The notes beneath the pieces were generated by a model. The model saw only the letters and a program-made list of their open reading frames with translations. It was not told the DNA's origin and searched no databases. From assembly GCF_013283785.1 (NCBI RefSeq), contig NZ_JABCPZ010000013.1:23868-87867 (forward strand): a DNA stretch of 64,000 nt. Reading direction: 5' to 3'. Origin of the DNA: Nonomuraea antri. GTDB taxonomy: Bacteria; Actinomycetota; Actinomycetes; Streptosporangiales; Streptosporangiaceae. The position numbers were made by a program, and so were the translations under genes. This document shows, in pieces, positions 7,169-15,834 of the stretch; position 1 is the stretch's first letter; each line of letters starts with the position of its first letter.

Positions 7169-8511
7169 ACGCGTGGCATGACGGACTCTCCTCGGTGCGA
7201 CTGCGGGCCACGATCGCGGCGACGCTGGTGGTGGCCGCGGCCCTGGGCGTGGCGGCGCTGGTGCTGGTGGTGTCGCTGGGCGGCAGCCTGCGCGCCAGCG
7301 CCTACCAGGAGGCGGCCAGACGCGCGGTCGCCGCCGTGCCGCTCGCCGAGGCCGCCGAGGTGATCTCCACCACGCCGGACTCGGTGGACCTCACCGGGCA
7401 GCTCGCGGTCGCCGAGACCATCACGGTCGCCCCGATGCGGGTCGGCCTGGTGCAGTTGAAGGAGGCCGAGCCGGTCTCCGACCCGGACGTCCGGGTGACC
7501 AGCGCGCAGCCCGCCGCGGCCGTCGAGTGGGCCCCGACCGGCGACTACGCGGTCGCGGGCCTGCCCGTCACCACCGCCGCGGGCAAGCACGGCATGCTGG
7601 TGGCCAGGGCCTCGCTGGCCACCGCCGAGGACGCGCTGCGCACGCTCAACGGCGCGCTGCTGCCAGGCGTGCCCGCGTTGCTGCTGGTCGTGGCCGCCAT
7701 GACGTGGCTCTCGGTGGGACGCGCGCTGGCCCCGGTGGCCGCGATCAGGGCCAAGGTCGCCGACATCACCGCGCGTGACCTGCATCAGCGCGTGCCCGTA
7801 CCGCGCTCGAAGGACGAGATCGCGGCACTGGCCACGACCGTGAACAGCACGCTGGACCGGCTGGAGACGGCGGTGGAGACGCACAAACGGTTCGTCGCCG
7901 ACGCCGCGCACGAGCTGCGCAGCCCGATCGCCACCCTGCGGGCCCGGCTGGAGCTGGCCGCGCCGAGCGAGCTGACCGCCGAGGCGCTGGCCGACGTCGA
8001 ACGCCTGCAGTCCCTGGCCGCCGACCTGCTGATGCTGGCCAAGCTCGACGCGGGCGAGCCGCTGCGCACCGCCGAGCTGGACCTGGGCCAGGTGGCCGCC
8101 GAGCAGTCGCTGCGCGCGGATCGGCGTCCCGAGGTGCGTCTGGAGCTCGACGTCGAGCCCGACGTGGTGGTCGACGGCTCGCGCGCGCACCTCGACCGGC
8201 TGGTGACCAACCTGGCCGACAACGCGGTGCGGCACGCCGCAACGACGGTCGAGGTGCGGGTCCGCGCCGAGGACGGCCAGGCGGTGCTGGAGGTGCGTGA
8301 CGACGGCCCCGGCATCCCGGCCGAGCACCGCGAGTCCGTGTTCGACCGCTTCACCAGGCTGGATGAGGCCCGCGCCAGGGACGCCGGCGGCGCCGGGCTC
8401 GGCCTGCCGATCGCCAGGGACATCGCCACGCTGCACGGCGGCACGCTCACCTACGCCGGCGGCGCCTTCGTCGCCCGTTTCCCGTTGAAGGGCGCGGTGG
8501 GAGCCGGGTAG
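7165..8511 (+). CDS. Sensor histidine kinase (HAMP, HisKA, HATPase)
   Basis: A 448-residue membrane kinase partnered with the preceding regulator by a 4-nt GTGA overlap. Membrane helices lie at about residues 14-36 and 164-184, flanking an extracytoplasmic sensor of about 125 residues. HAMP follows (185-237), then the HisKA box with His249 in DAAHELRSPIATL. The ATPase has the N box (NLADNAVRH), a DDGPGIP G1 box, FDRF and GGAGLGLPI. The ligand is unknown. The pair resembles envelope-sensing actinobacterial systems. Confidence 0.9.
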   Translation: MNAWHDGLSSVRLRATIAATLVVAAALGVAALVLVVSLGGSLRASAYQEAARRAVAAVPLAEAAEVISTTPDSVDLTGQLAVAETITVAPMRVGLVQLKEAEPVSDPDVRVTSAQPAAAVEWAPTGDYAVAGLPVTTAAGKHGMLVARASLATAEDALRTLNGALLPGVPALLLVVAAMTWLSVGRALAPVAAIRAKVADITARDLHQRVPVPRSKDEIAALATTVNSTLDRLETAVETHKRFVADAAHELRSPIATLRARLELAAPSELTAEALADVERLQSLAADLLMLAKLDAGEPLRTAELDLGQVAAEQSLRADRRPEVRLELDVEPDVVVDGSRAHLDRLVTNLADNAVRHAATTVEVRVRAEDGQAVLEVRDDGPGIPAEHRESVFDRFTRLDEARARDAGGAGLGLPIARDIATLHGGTLTYAGGAFVARFPLKGAVGAG

Positions 8512-8516
8512 CGGGG

Positions 8517-9314
8517 TCAGGCGTCGAGTTGCATGAAGGCGCGTTCGATGGCCTGCCGCGTCACGTCCTCCTCGTAGGGGAAGCGGCCGATCAGGTCGCG
8601 CAGACCGGCCACGTGCGCGTGCCTGGCCAGCTCGGCCACCAGGTCGAGCTCGGCGTGCTGCCGCTCCACGAACGCGCGGTCCACCACCGCGCCGTGCCCG
8701 GGGACGAACACCGGCTCGGGCAGCGCGGCCAGCATCGCCGCGACCGTGCCCGGCCAGTCGAGCGGGTAGGAGTCGCCGAACGCCGGCGGCGCGCCCTCCT
8801 CGACCAGGTCGCCCGCGAACACCACCCCGGCGTCCGGCACGTGCACGACGATGTCGTTGCTGCTGTGCCCGAGCCCGAAATGCCGCAGGTGGACGATTCT
8901 GCCGCCGATGTCGAGCGTGGCCGAGCCGGTGAACGTGTGGTCGGGCGCGACGAGCCGCACCTCTTCGATCTCCGCGCGCCGCTCCTCAGGCAGCCGGGCG
9001 ATGACGCCGGCCCGGTGGCTCTCGCCGTCGCGTTCGATCTCCTCGGCGCACCTGACGTGGCCCCAGATCTCGGCCGGGAGGAAGAGCGCGTTGCCGAAGT
9101 AGTGGTCGAAGTGGGCGTGGCTGTTGACGACCGTCCACGGGTTGCCGGTGATCGTCCTGATCGCGTCGACGAGGTCGGCGGCCTCCCGGTGCGAGACGCG
9201 CGTGTCGAGCACCAGGCAGTGATCGTCGCCCACGACCAGGCCCACGTTCATGTCGAAGGACCGGTGACGTCGGACGTACACGCGGTCACCGATCTCCTGC
9301 CACCGTTCCCCCAT
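8517..9314 (-). CDS. Metallo-beta-lactamase fold hydrolase
   Basis: A 265-residue MBL-fold protein. The zinc motif reads HAHFDH (within VVNSHAHFDHYFGN), followed by the later His of GLGHSSND, the Asp of FAGDLV and the His of VPGHGAV, so the full metal set is present. Overall it resembles glyoxalase II-like or quinoprotein-relay hydrolases; the substrate is unknown. The start is ATG at 9314; the open frame continues upstream only because it is antisense to the neighbouring gene. Divergent from the VOC gene, with overlapping promoter elements. Confidence 0.8.
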   Translation of the reverse strand: MGERWQEIGDRVYVRRHRSFDMNVGLVVGDDHCLVLDTRVSHREAADLVDAIRTITGNPWTVVNSHAHFDHYFGNALFLPAEIWGHVRCAEEIERDGESHRAGVIARLPEERRAEIEEVRLVAPDHTFTGSATLDIGGRIVHLRHFGLGHSSNDIVVHVPDAGVVFAGDLVEEGAPPAFGDSYPLDWPGTVAAMLAALPEPVFVPGHGAVVDRAFVERQHAELDLVAELARHAHVAGLRDLIGRFPYEEDVTRQAIERAFMQLDA

Positions 9315-9322
9315 GCCGGAGA

Positions 9323-9344
9323 AGCATACTTTTATGATCAGTGC
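9323..9344. promoter_or_regulatory. Overlapping divergent -10 elements, leaderless starts
   Basis: TATGAT (9333-9338, plus strand) stands 6 nt before the ATG at 9345. TATGCT on the minus strand (9328-9323) stands 8 nt before the ATG at 9314. Both genes would have nearly no 5' leader. Confidence 0.55.
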
Positions 9345-9776
9345 ATGGCATATGACTTCCAAGTCGTGATCGACGCGAGTGAGCCGCACGCGCTGGCCGA
9401 CTGGTGGGCGGATCTGCTGGGGTGGAACGTGGAGCCCCAGGACGAGGCGTTCATCCGCAGCATGATCGAGAAGGGCTACGCGTCCGACGACGACACCACC
9501 ACGCACCACGGCGCGCTGGTGTGGAAGGCGGGCGCCGCCATCAGGCACCCGGACGGGCTCGAACGGGCGCCGCGGGTGTTGTTCCAGCTCGTGCCCGAAT
9601 CCAAGACGGTGAAGAACCGGGTGCATCTGGACGTCAGGGCGGGGGCCGACAACATCGAGTCCGAGGTCGCCAGGCTCACCGAGAAGGGGGCCACGGTGCT
9701 GCATCGCGGGCAGCAGGGGCCGAACTGGTGGATCACCATCGCCGACCCCGAGGGCAACGAGCTGTGCATCTCCTGA
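9345..9776 (+). CDS. VOC-superfamily (glyoxalase-like) protein
   Basis: A 143-residue protein with one glyoxalase/bleomycin-resistance fold: N-terminal strand FQVVIDASEPHALADWWADLLGW, central RVHLDV (metal-side His) and C-terminal DPEGNELCIS. This is the short actinobacterial subfamily of unknown substrate. Start ATG at 9345 is set by the -10 element 6 nt upstream. Divergent from the MBL-fold hydrolase. A metal-dependent dioxygenase, isomerase or binding role is possible. Confidence 0.8.
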   Translation: MAYDFQVVIDASEPHALADWWADLLGWNVEPQDEAFIRSMIEKGYASDDDTTTHHGALVWKAGAAIRHPDGLERAPRVLFQLVPESKTVKNRVHLDVRAGADNIESEVARLTEKGATVLHRGQQGPNWWITIADPEGNELCIS

Positions 9777-9804
9777 TCCGCGCCGGGGGTGGCTCGGCGG
9801 GCCT

Positions 9805-10443
9805 TCAGGTGAGGTAGGCCAGGACGGCCAGCACCCGGCGGTGGCCGTCCGCGGCGGGCGGCAGGTCCAGCTTGGCGAAGATGTTCGCGATGTGCTTGGC
9901 CACCGCCGCCTCGGTGACGACCAGCTCGCGGGCGATCGAGGCGTTCGAGCGTCCTTCGGCGATCAGCCCCAGCACCTCCAGCTCGCGCGGCGTCAGCCGG
10001 TGCAGCGGGTCGCGCCGCCGCCGCAGCAACTGCCGCACCACCTCGGGGTCGACCACCGTGCCGCCCGCCGCCACCCGGTCGAGCGCGTCGACGAACTCAC
10101 GCACGTCGCCGATCCTGTCCTTGAGCAGGTATCCGATTCCCCGACCTTCGCCGGATTCGAGGAGTTCGGCGGCGTACGTCTGCTCCACGTACTGGCTGAG
10201 CACCAGCACCGCCAGATCAGGCCGCTCCCTGCGCAGGTCGAGCGCCGCGCGCAGGCCCTCGTCGGCGAAGCCGGGCGGCATGCGCACGTCGGTCACCACG
10301 GCGTCGGGCCGGTGCTCGGCCACGGCGGCGAGCAGCGCGGGCGCGTCGCCGACCGCGGCGACGACGGTGTGGCCGAAGCGTTCGAGCAGCCCGGCCAGCC
10401 CCTCGCGGAGCAGCACCGCGTCCTCGGCGATCACTATGCGCAC
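9805..10443 (-). CDS. NarL/LuxR-family response regulator
   Basis: A 212-residue regulator with a receiver domain (Asp52 in VVTDVRMPP, acidic pocket E7/D8, Lys in LLKDR) and a C-terminal LuxR helix-turn-helix (LTPRELEVLGLIAEGRSNASIARELVVTEAAVAKHI). The start is GTG at 10443; it overlaps the upstream kinase gene by 10 nt, so the two are translated together. No operator could be identified. Confidence 0.9.
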   Translation of the reverse strand: MRIVIAEDAVLLREGLAGLLERFGHTVVAAVGDAPALLAAVAEHRPDAVVTDVRMPPGFADEGLRAALDLRRERPDLAVLVLSQYVEQTYAAELLESGEGRGIGYLLKDRIGDVREFVDALDRVAAGGTVVDPEVVRQLLRRRRDPLHRLTPRELEVLGLIAEGRSNASIARELVVTEAAVAKHIANIFAKLDLPPAADGHRRVLAVLAYLT

Positions 10444-11612
10444 GGGATCTCCACTCGGATCGAGGTCGGCCCGCCGATCGGGCTGGACACCGACAGTCTT
10501 CCGCCCACCACCTCCAGCCGGTCGGCCAGCCCGGTCAGTCCCGTGCCCTGGTCCGGGTCGGCGCCGCCCCGGCCGTCGTCGCGTATCTCCAGGACCAGCG
10601 TGTCGCCGGTCAGCCGGCCCGCGATCGTGCCCCGGGTGGCCAGGCTGTGCTTGGCCAGGTTCGTCAGCGCCTCGCTGACCACGTAGTACGCGGTGACCTC
10701 GACGGGGGCGGGGAGTCTGCCCAGGTCGTCCAGGTCGAGGTCGATGGGGACCGGGGAGCGGCCGGCCACGTCCCGCACGGCCGCCACCAGGCCCCGGTCG
10801 GTGAGCACCGGCGAGTGCACCCCTCTGATCAGCTCGCGCAGCTCGGCCAGCGCCTGCTTGGCCTCGCCGTGCGCCTGGCGCACCAACCGGCCCGCGGGCG
10901 AGTCCTCAGGCAGGTCGAGACCGGCCAGGCCGAGCGTCACCGACAGCGACACCAGCCGCTGCTGCGCGCCGTCGTGCAGGTCGCGCTCGATCCTGCGGCG
11001 CTCCAGCTCGTAGGCGTCCACCAGGCGCGCCCGCGAGCGCACCACCGCGCCGAGGCGCGCGTCCGGCGAGTCGAGCAGCGCCCGCACCATGACGCCGCGC
11101 GCCCCCGCCCACGCGGTGACCGTGTACGCCGCCACCGGCGTCAGCAGCGCCCCCGCCACGACCGCCACGGCCGCGACCCCGGGCGTGGCCTCCGGCTGGA
11201 CCACCGGCGACGACATCAGCACCAGCGGACCGCCGACGGCGACCCCGACCATCAGCAGGTCGATCCACCACAGCGCGAGCACGGTGACCAGCGCCAGCCC
11301 CGCCTCCCTGACGCGCCCACCGGCGGGCGGCGGCCCGGCGTCGACCAGCGCGAGCCGCCGCCGCTCGAACCAGGCGACCAGCGGCACGACGGGCACGAGC
11401 ACCGCGAACCCGGCGAACGCCGCGATGACCTGCCGCGGCAGCGTCCCACCCACCGCCTCCGCGAGGGCGAGCGACCCTGCGACGACCAGCGCCACGGCCG
11501 CTCCGGGGAGCAGGCTGGCCAGCAGGTACGCCAGCGAACGCCAGGGCCAGGCCGACCGGAGGAAGGGCAGCGGGCGTCTTGTCAGGGCTTCCAGGGCCGT
11601 CCCGTTGAGCAC
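10434..11612 (-). CDS. HisKA_3-type sensor histidine kinase
   Basis: A 392-residue kinase of the NarX/DesK-like class, partner of the downstream NarL-type regulator. The N-terminal half has four hydrophobic helices (about 28-50, 60-80, 108-132, 145-168) with little extracellular sequence, suggesting membrane or small-molecule sensing. The dimerisation box reads ELERRRIERDLHDGAQQRLV with phospho-acceptor His213. The ATPase domain has SEALTNLAKHS (N box) and DDGRGGAD plus GTGLTGLADRL. The stimulus is unknown. Confidence 0.88.
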   Translation of the reverse strand: MLNGTALEALTRRPLPFLRSAWPWRSLAYLLASLLPGAAVALVVAGSLALAEAVGGTLPRQVIAAFAGFAVLVPVVPLVAWFERRRLALVDAGPPPAGGRVREAGLALVTVLALWWIDLLMVGVAVGGPLVLMSSPVVQPEATPGVAAVAVVAGALLTPVAAYTVTAWAGARGVMVRALLDSPDARLGAVVRSRARLVDAYELERRRIERDLHDGAQQRLVSLSVTLGLAGLDLPEDSPAGRLVRQAHGEAKQALAELRELIRGVHSPVLTDRGLVAAVRDVAGRSPVPIDLDLDDLGRLPAPVEVTAYYVVSEALTNLAKHSLATRGTIAGRLTGDTLVLEIRDDGRGGADPDQGTGLTGLADRLEVVGGRLSVSSPIGGPTSIRVEIPCA

Positions 11613-11667
11613 GTGGTGAACGGTATCCCCCGGTCGGCGGGGTGAGCAGTAGCGCCAGGACTACCTC

Positions 11668-12099
11668 TCACCCGGCCCGCCGGGGGCCGGCTCGCCTGAC
11701 GTGGGGCAGGACCCCGATCTGGAAGTCGTCCTCGTAGACGAGGGTCCCCGGGTCGTCGGAGCGCACGACGTCGTACGGGATGCCGTAGCGGCGCAGCAGG
11801 CTCTCCAGCGGCGCCAGCGCGACCATGAGGGACGCGGCCGCGGGCTTGAACCACGGCACGGCGCCGATCGTGTTCCCGTCGGCGTAGTAGGGCGGGTACG
11901 GCAGCCGCGCGATGAACCAGTTGTCGACGTCGGCGAAGAGCCGATCGTCGGCGGGCGTGAGACGGCCGCCCATGCGCAGGTGATGGCAGGCGGCGAAGAT
12001 GCCGACAGGCACCCCGAGCCGCCCGTAGTAGCGCACCTGGAACCGCACGTAAGGCCCGCCGCCGTCCGGTAAGGCAGTCTTCCGGCTTCCGATGCTCAC
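11668..12099 (-). CDS. Conserved hypothetical actinobacterial protein
   Basis: About 143 residues with start GTG at 12099 (the downstream GTG giving VRFQVRYYG at about residue 17 is an alternative). The core reads FQVRYYGRLGVPVGIFAACHHLRMGGRLTP, then ADGNTIGAVPWFK and SDDPGTLVYEDDFQIGV. The run of conserved-looking Trp/Tyr/Gly and the lack of signal or membrane segments suggest a soluble protein. I recall similar uncharacterised proteins in other actinomycetes but no function. The frame remains open far upstream, where it is only antisense to the next gene. Confidence 0.55.
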   Translation of the reverse strand: MSIGSRKTALPDGGGPYVRFQVRYYGRLGVPVGIFAACHHLRMGGRLTPADDRLFADVDNWFIARLPYPPYYADGNTIGAVPWFKPAAASLMVALAPLESLLRRYGIPYDVVRSDDPGTLVYEDDFQIGVLPHVRRAGPRRAG

Positions 12100-12146
12100 G
12101 CGGGTGTTCCTACCCGGCGGCGCGGCCCTGCACGCGCTCGTGCGGC

Positions 12147-12572
12147 TCAGGTCGGGACGGGGACCATCAGCGGTTCGGCGGCGATCCGGATCTCCTCGCT
12201 GAACGGGGTCGGGCGGAAGGTGGCAGGGTCGAGGTTGACGTTCACCCGGTAGCCGTCGGCGTGCACGATCGACCGGTCGGCGGACATGACGCGGAAGCCG
12301 TACACGCCGCTGGTGCGTCCCATCCGGTCCATCCAGAACTCGACCACGACCTCGCCCGCTCCCACGATGGGCGCGTTGTACGTGATCTTGAATTCGCGTA
12401 CGGCCAGGTAGATGTCCTTGAAGCGGGAGACGGCGGGGTCGAAGTTCCATCCGGCGTCCGTCCAGAACGCGGAGATGGCGCGCTCGACGAGCAGGGCGTA
12501 ACGCGAGTTGTGCAGCAGGCCCATCGCGTCGAGGTCGTCGAAGTGGATCTGGACGGTGCGGCTCTGGGTCAC
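12147..12572 (-). CDS. Acyl-CoA thioesterase, hotdog fold (4HBT)
   Basis: A 141-residue hotdog-fold protein: the FDDLDAMGLLHNSRYALLVERA segment is the 4HBT signature with the catalytic-type Asp and the HN pair at the central helix. It would hydrolyse an acyl-CoA thioester; chain length is unknown. The start is GTG at 12572, two bases after the TetR stop, and GGAGGACTGA spanning that stop is a good ribosome site. It is therefore the second gene of a TetR-thioesterase operon and probably answers to that regulator. Confidence 0.8.
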   Translation of the reverse strand: MTQSRTVQIHFDDLDAMGLLHNSRYALLVERAISAFWTDAGWNFDPAVSRFKDIYLAVREFKITYNAPIVGAGEVVVEFWMDRMGRTSGVYGFRVMSADRSIVHADGYRVNVNLDPATFRPTPFSEEIRIAAEPLMVPVPT

Positions 12573-12574
12573 GT

Positions 12575-13219
12575 TCAGTCCTCCGGGAGGAGCGCGGGGT
12601 CGGTGGTCAGTGCGCGCAGGCGGCTCAGCACCGCGCGGCGGGCCCGCTGGTAGGCGGCCTCGGGCCGGTCGAGCAGCCGGGTGTGGGTGATCGCGGTCTC
12701 GCCGAGCGCGTCGATCTCGTACGCGAGCTGCGCGGAGTCGGTGCCCTGCGGCAGCTCGCCAAGTTCCACGGCCTCGTCGGCGAGGCGGGCGATGAGCGCG
12801 AGCCAGTCGGCCAGCGCCTGCCCGATCCGTTCCTTGACGCTGCCGGGGCGGTCGTCGAACTCGACCTGGGCGGCGAAGAAGAAGCACCCGCCGGGCAGTA
12901 CGCCGTCGGCGTAGAAGCGCAGGCGCGACTCGTGCAGCGCCAGCAGCCTGCGCACGCCCTTGGGCGCCTGCATCGCCGGCTGGACGACCTCGTCGACGAA
13001 CTGGCGGGCGGCCCACTCGATGGCGTCGAGCTGGAGCTGCTCCTTGTCACGCCAGTGGGCGAAGAATCCGGACTTGCTCACGCCGGTGGCGGTTGCCAGC
13101 GCGCCCAGGGTCAGGCCGTCCAGGCCGTGGACGGAGGCCAGCGAGACCGCCTGGGCCAGGATGGCCTCCCGGCTGCGCTGGCCGCGGGCCCGGCGACCGT
13201 CCTCTTTGGTGTCGGTCAT
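12575..13219 (-). CDS. TetR-family transcriptional regulator
   Basis: A 214-residue repressor. The N-terminal helix-turn-helix reads REAILAQAVSLASVHGLDGLTLGALATATGVSKSGFFAHWRDKEQL. The C-terminal ligand domain starts about residue 75. I prefer ATG at 13219, with AAGG 8 nt upstream, over GTG at 13228, which would leave no spacing. It heads an operon with the acyl-CoA thioesterase, so the ligand may be an acyl-CoA or fatty acid (inference). A palindrome lies just upstream. Confidence 0.88.
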   Translation of the reverse strand: MTDTKEDGRRARGQRSREAILAQAVSLASVHGLDGLTLGALATATGVSKSGFFAHWRDKEQLQLDAIEWAARQFVDEVVQPAMQAPKGVRRLLALHESRLRFYADGVLPGGCFFFAAQVEFDDRPGSVKERIGQALADWLALIARLADEAVELGELPQGTDSAQLAYEIDALGETAITHTRLLDRPEAAYQRARRAVLSRLRALTTDPALLPED

Positions 13220-13236
13220 GGACGACACCTTACCTT

Positions 13237-13254
13237 AACGACCGATCGTTCTTT
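13237..13254. promoter_or_regulatory. Candidate TetR operator
   Basis: An imperfect 18-bp palindrome centred on CGATCG (13243-13248), reading AACGACCGATCGTTCTTT with 14 of 18 positions paired. It sits 18 bp upstream of the TetR start, a usual place for autorepression. Confidence 0.5.
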
Positions 13255-13278
13255 TAGATTATCTAGAAGCGAGGTTTC

Positions 13279-14130
13279 TCAGAAGAGGGTCAGCGGCTCC
13301 GACGGCATCGGCTCGGGCAGCGGCTCCACCTCCGGCACCCGGGCGCGGACCTCGTCGTGGAACCGGCGGGCGAGCGACAGCGCGTCGGCGTTGTCCGGGG
13401 TGTGGACGAACACCGTCGGCGACCGGCCTTCACGCAGCCAGCCGGCCACCGTACCGACCCAGTGCTGCCAGCCCTCGACCGTGCGGTCCGTGGCGTCCCT
13501 GCCGAGATAACGCACGATGGGACGGTCGGTGAGCGCCGCCGACCGGCGGGGCACGCGCGGCTTCTTGGTCCAGGCGTCGCGCTCGGCGTCGCTGGTGGGC
13601 GGGCTCTGGAACAGCGTGACCGTGTCGAACGGCACCCACTCGGCGTCCACCGGGGAGAGCACCTGCTCCAGCAGGCGTATCGACCGTTCGTCTTCGAAGA
13701 ACGCGCGGTGCCGCACCTCGACCGCGTACCGGTGGTCGGTCGGCAGCCGGCGCAGGAACGCGGCGAGCGTGCCCAGATCGCCCGGGCCGAACGAGCCGGG
13801 CAACTGGATCCAGTAGGCGTGCACCCGCGGGCCCAGCGGTTCCATCGTGTCCAGGAACGCGCGCAGCTCCTCGTCCGCGCCGGTCAGGCGGCGTTCGTGG
13901 GTGATGGGTTTGGGCAGCTTGACGACGAATCGGAAGCTCGGATCGGTCTGCGCGGCCCACGACTCGACGGTGGACCTGGCCGGGGTCGCGTAGAACGTGG
14001 TGTTGCCCTCGACCGCGTTGCACCAGGTGGAGTAGGCGCGCAGGCGTTCGCCGGGTGGGAGGGGGTGCGGCAGGAACCGGCCCTGCCAGGGGGTGTGGTT
14101 CCACATCGCGCATCCCACATGAAGCCGCAT
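13279..14130 (-). CDS. DUF72 (YecE-like) family protein
   Basis: A 283-residue TIM-barrel-like DUF72 protein. Typical parts are the N-terminal VGCAMWNHTPWQGRF, the NAVEGNTTFYATP core, FRFVVKLPKPITHERRL and the YAVEVRHRAFF strand. The family is widespread and uncharacterised; crystal structures suggest phosphate or sugar binding. The length is normal. It is transcribed alone, away from the TetR unit, and the region just upstream of its start carries a 30-bp tandem repeat. Confidence 0.85.
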   Translation of the reverse strand: MRLHVGCAMWNHTPWQGRFLPHPLPPGERLRAYSTWCNAVEGNTTFYATPARSTVESWAAQTDPSFRFVVKLPKPITHERRLTGADEELRAFLDTMEPLGPRVHAYWIQLPGSFGPGDLGTLAAFLRRLPTDHRYAVEVRHRAFFEDERSIRLLEQVLSPVDAEWVPFDTVTLFQSPPTSDAERDAWTKKPRVPRRSAALTDRPIVRYLGRDATDRTVEGWQHWVGTVAGWLREGRSPTVFVHTPDNADALSLARRFHDEVRARVPEVEPLPEPMPSEPLTLF

Positions 14131-14165
14131 ACGTTCGACGCTACCAAGGCCGGAACGCCGGCTCT

Positions 14166-14284
14166 GTTCGTCGGGTCGTTTGCCAGGGCGGTCCTGTTTG
14201 TCGGGTCGTTTGCCAGGGCGGTCCCGTTTGTCGGGTCGTTGCCAGGGCGGTCCCGTTTGTCAGGTCGTTTGCCAGGGCGGTCCC
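14166..14284. repeat. 30-bp tandem repeat, four copies
   Basis: Four units of GTTTGTCGGGTCGTTTGCC followed by AGGGCGGTCCC occur at 14166-14195, 14196-14225, 14226-14254 (29 bp, one T lost) and 14255-14284. A fifth decayed start (GTTTGCC) follows. They lie between the divergent DUF72 and YcxB-like genes. The single-base loss breaks any shared reading frame, so the array is most likely noncoding. Confidence 0.85.
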
Positions 14285-14325
14285 GTTTGCCACGTCGGCC
14301 GCTTCCCTCGATCATGGTCGGCACC

Positions 14326-14802
14326 ATGGACTTCACCGTCACCTACCACCCCAGCCCCGACGAAGTGGCCCGGGCGCTGCAGCAGGGCCTGCGGCGGCAG
14401 CTCAGGCTCGGCTACCTGGCCGCGCCCGCCGCGCTGGTCCTGCTGGGGGTGGTCTGTGTGGTGGTCGGGTCGCGCGGGGTGGCGATCGGGTCGTTCGTCG
14501 CCGCCGTCCTGTTCCCGTTCGTGCTCAACCTGTCGATCCGCCGTACCGCCCGGCGGCAGCTCGCCTACCTGTGCGTGCCCACCACGCTCCACGTGACCGG
14601 CGACGGGTACGAGTGCCGGACCGAGCAGTCGACCACGACGATGCGGTGGTCGCTGTTCAGCCAGGTCGTGAGCGCGCCGGAGTTCTGGCTGCTGTTCGTC
14701 GGCAAGCAGTGTGCGGGGTTCCTGCCTCGGCGTGCGTTCGACCCCGAGCAGCAGGCCGAACTCGACCGCTTCATCGCGGCACGTCAGGTCGGGGCGGCCT
14801 GA
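14326..14802 (+). CDS. YcxB-like membrane protein
   Basis: A 158-residue protein: a short N-terminal strand (MDFTVTYHPSPDEV), two membrane helices at about residues 36-75, then a C-terminal domain with WSLFSQVVSAPEFWLLFVGKQCAGFLPRRAFDPEQQAELDRFI. That WS...FxxV...LLF...IPxRAF arrangement is the YcxB-like C-terminal domain. Start ATG at 14326 is preferred over 14314 because family members begin close to this strand. Function unknown. The adjacent 30-bp repeat may affect its promoter. Confidence 0.7.
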   Translation: MDFTVTYHPSPDEVARALQQGLRRQLRLGYLAAPAALVLLGVVCVVVGSRGVAIGSFVAAVLFPFVLNLSIRRTARRQLAYLCVPTTLHVTGDGYECRTEQSTTTMRWSLFSQVVSAPEFWLLFVGKQCAGFLPRRAFDPEQQAELDRFIAARQVGAA

Positions 14803-14848
14803 GACGCGTCTGCCTCGAACTGTCGGTGACCGTCTCTACGATCACCGC

Positions 14849-15274
14849 ATGTTCGGCATGACTCCGGGTGAGACGTTCCTCGTCATCCTGCTCATCGCCA
14901 TCGTCGGGGTCGGGGTCAGGCGTCGCCGGGTGGGCCGGGTTCACGTCGATCTGGGGTTCATCACGCCCATCGGCGTCCAGGTCCGGGCCCACGATCTCAT
15001 CGAGGCGGGCCGGTTCGCCGACGCCGTCCGGCTGATCAGGAAGGAGTCGCAGGTGCCGCGGCGCACCGCGGTCGCGGTGGCGCAGGCGCTGCGGGCGGGT
15101 GAGGTGCTTCCGGACTTCCCGATGGCCTGGGACGGCGACCTCGCCGACCGGGTTCGCGAACTGCTCGCGGCCGGCAACCGCAAGGAAGCCGTCTTCCTGA
15201 CCCGGATCACCGAGGATCTGGGCCTGTCCGAGGCCGAGGCGTTCGTCGATTCGCTCGCACGGGAACCGCGCTGA
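14849..15274 (+). CDS. Membrane-anchored protein with ribosomal L7/L12 C-terminal-like domain
   Basis: A 141-residue protein. One membrane helix lies at residues 6-24, followed by a basic RRRR. The last 45 residues (RVRELLAAGNRKEAVFLTRITEDLGLSEAEAFVDSL) resemble the L7/L12 C-terminal fold seen in many small actinobacterial proteins, where it is a helix-strand binding module. TACGAT (14837-14842) stands 6 nt before the ATG, suggesting a leaderless transcript. The domain call is by pattern only. Confidence 0.65.
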   Translation: MFGMTPGETFLVILLIAIVGVGVRRRRVGRVHVDLGFITPIGVQVRAHDLIEAGRFADAVRLIRKESQVPRRTAVAVAQALRAGEVLPDFPMAWDGDLADRVRELLAAGNRKEAVFLTRITEDLGLSEAEAFVDSLAREPR

Positions 15275-15327
15275 AGGGCTCAGAAAATGGGGCGTCCGTG
15301 CTCATGTCCGGCCCGTAGGGTTCTCGC

Positions 15328-15801
15328 ATGTCGAAGACCCTCCGCCTCGCGCCCGTCACGCCCGCCAACATCGAGACCGCCCTCGCGATCAAGGTCCGCC
15401 CCGATCAGGAGCGCCTGGTCGCGCCGGTGGCGAAGTCGCTGGCCGAGGCGTACGTGTATCCGCAGGTGGCCTGGCCGCGCCTCATACTCGACGGCGACAA
15501 GGCGGTCGGCTTCGTGATGGCGTTCTTCGACATCGACTGGGACGGCAAGGGCGTCGATTTCCGGTCCGGCCTGTGGCGTCTCAACGTGTCGCCCGAGGCG
15601 CAGGGACGCGGCATCGGCCGCTTCGCCGTCGACGCGGTGGCCGCCGAGCTGAGGCGGCGCGGCGGGACGCAGCTGTACGTCACCTGGGAACCGGGCGAGG
15701 ACGGGCCGGTGGGCTTTTATCGGAGGCTGGGGTTCCAGCTCACGGGTGAGACCAGCGAGGGCGAGACGGTCGGCGTCCTGGCCCTGCCCGACCTGGCGTA
15801 A
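15328..15801 (+). CDS. GNAT-family N-acetyltransferase
   Basis: A 157-residue acetyltransferase. Acetyl-CoA binding motif A reads SPEAQGRGIGRFAVDAV, preceded by LWRLNV and followed by GPVGFYRRLGF. The general shape resembles diamine (spermidine/spermine) acetyltransferases, but the substrate is not certain. TAGGGT (15316-15321) stands 6 nt before the ATG with no ribosome site, so the gene is probably leaderless. Confidence 0.85.
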   Translation: MSKTLRLAPVTPANIETALAIKVRPDQERLVAPVAKSLAEAYVYPQVAWPRLILDGDKAVGFVMAFFDIDWDGKGVDFRSGLWRLNVSPEAQGRGIGRFAVDAVAAELRRRGGTQLYVTWEPGEDGPVGFYRRLGFQLTGETSEGETVGVLALPDLA

Positions 15802-15834
15802 CGGCGGGCCCCGGCGAACAGCACGTCGGCCAGT

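Noticed and set aside
14166..14284. CRISPR array
   Set aside because: The units are directly adjacent without unique spacers and no cas gene is present; it is a simple tandem repeat.
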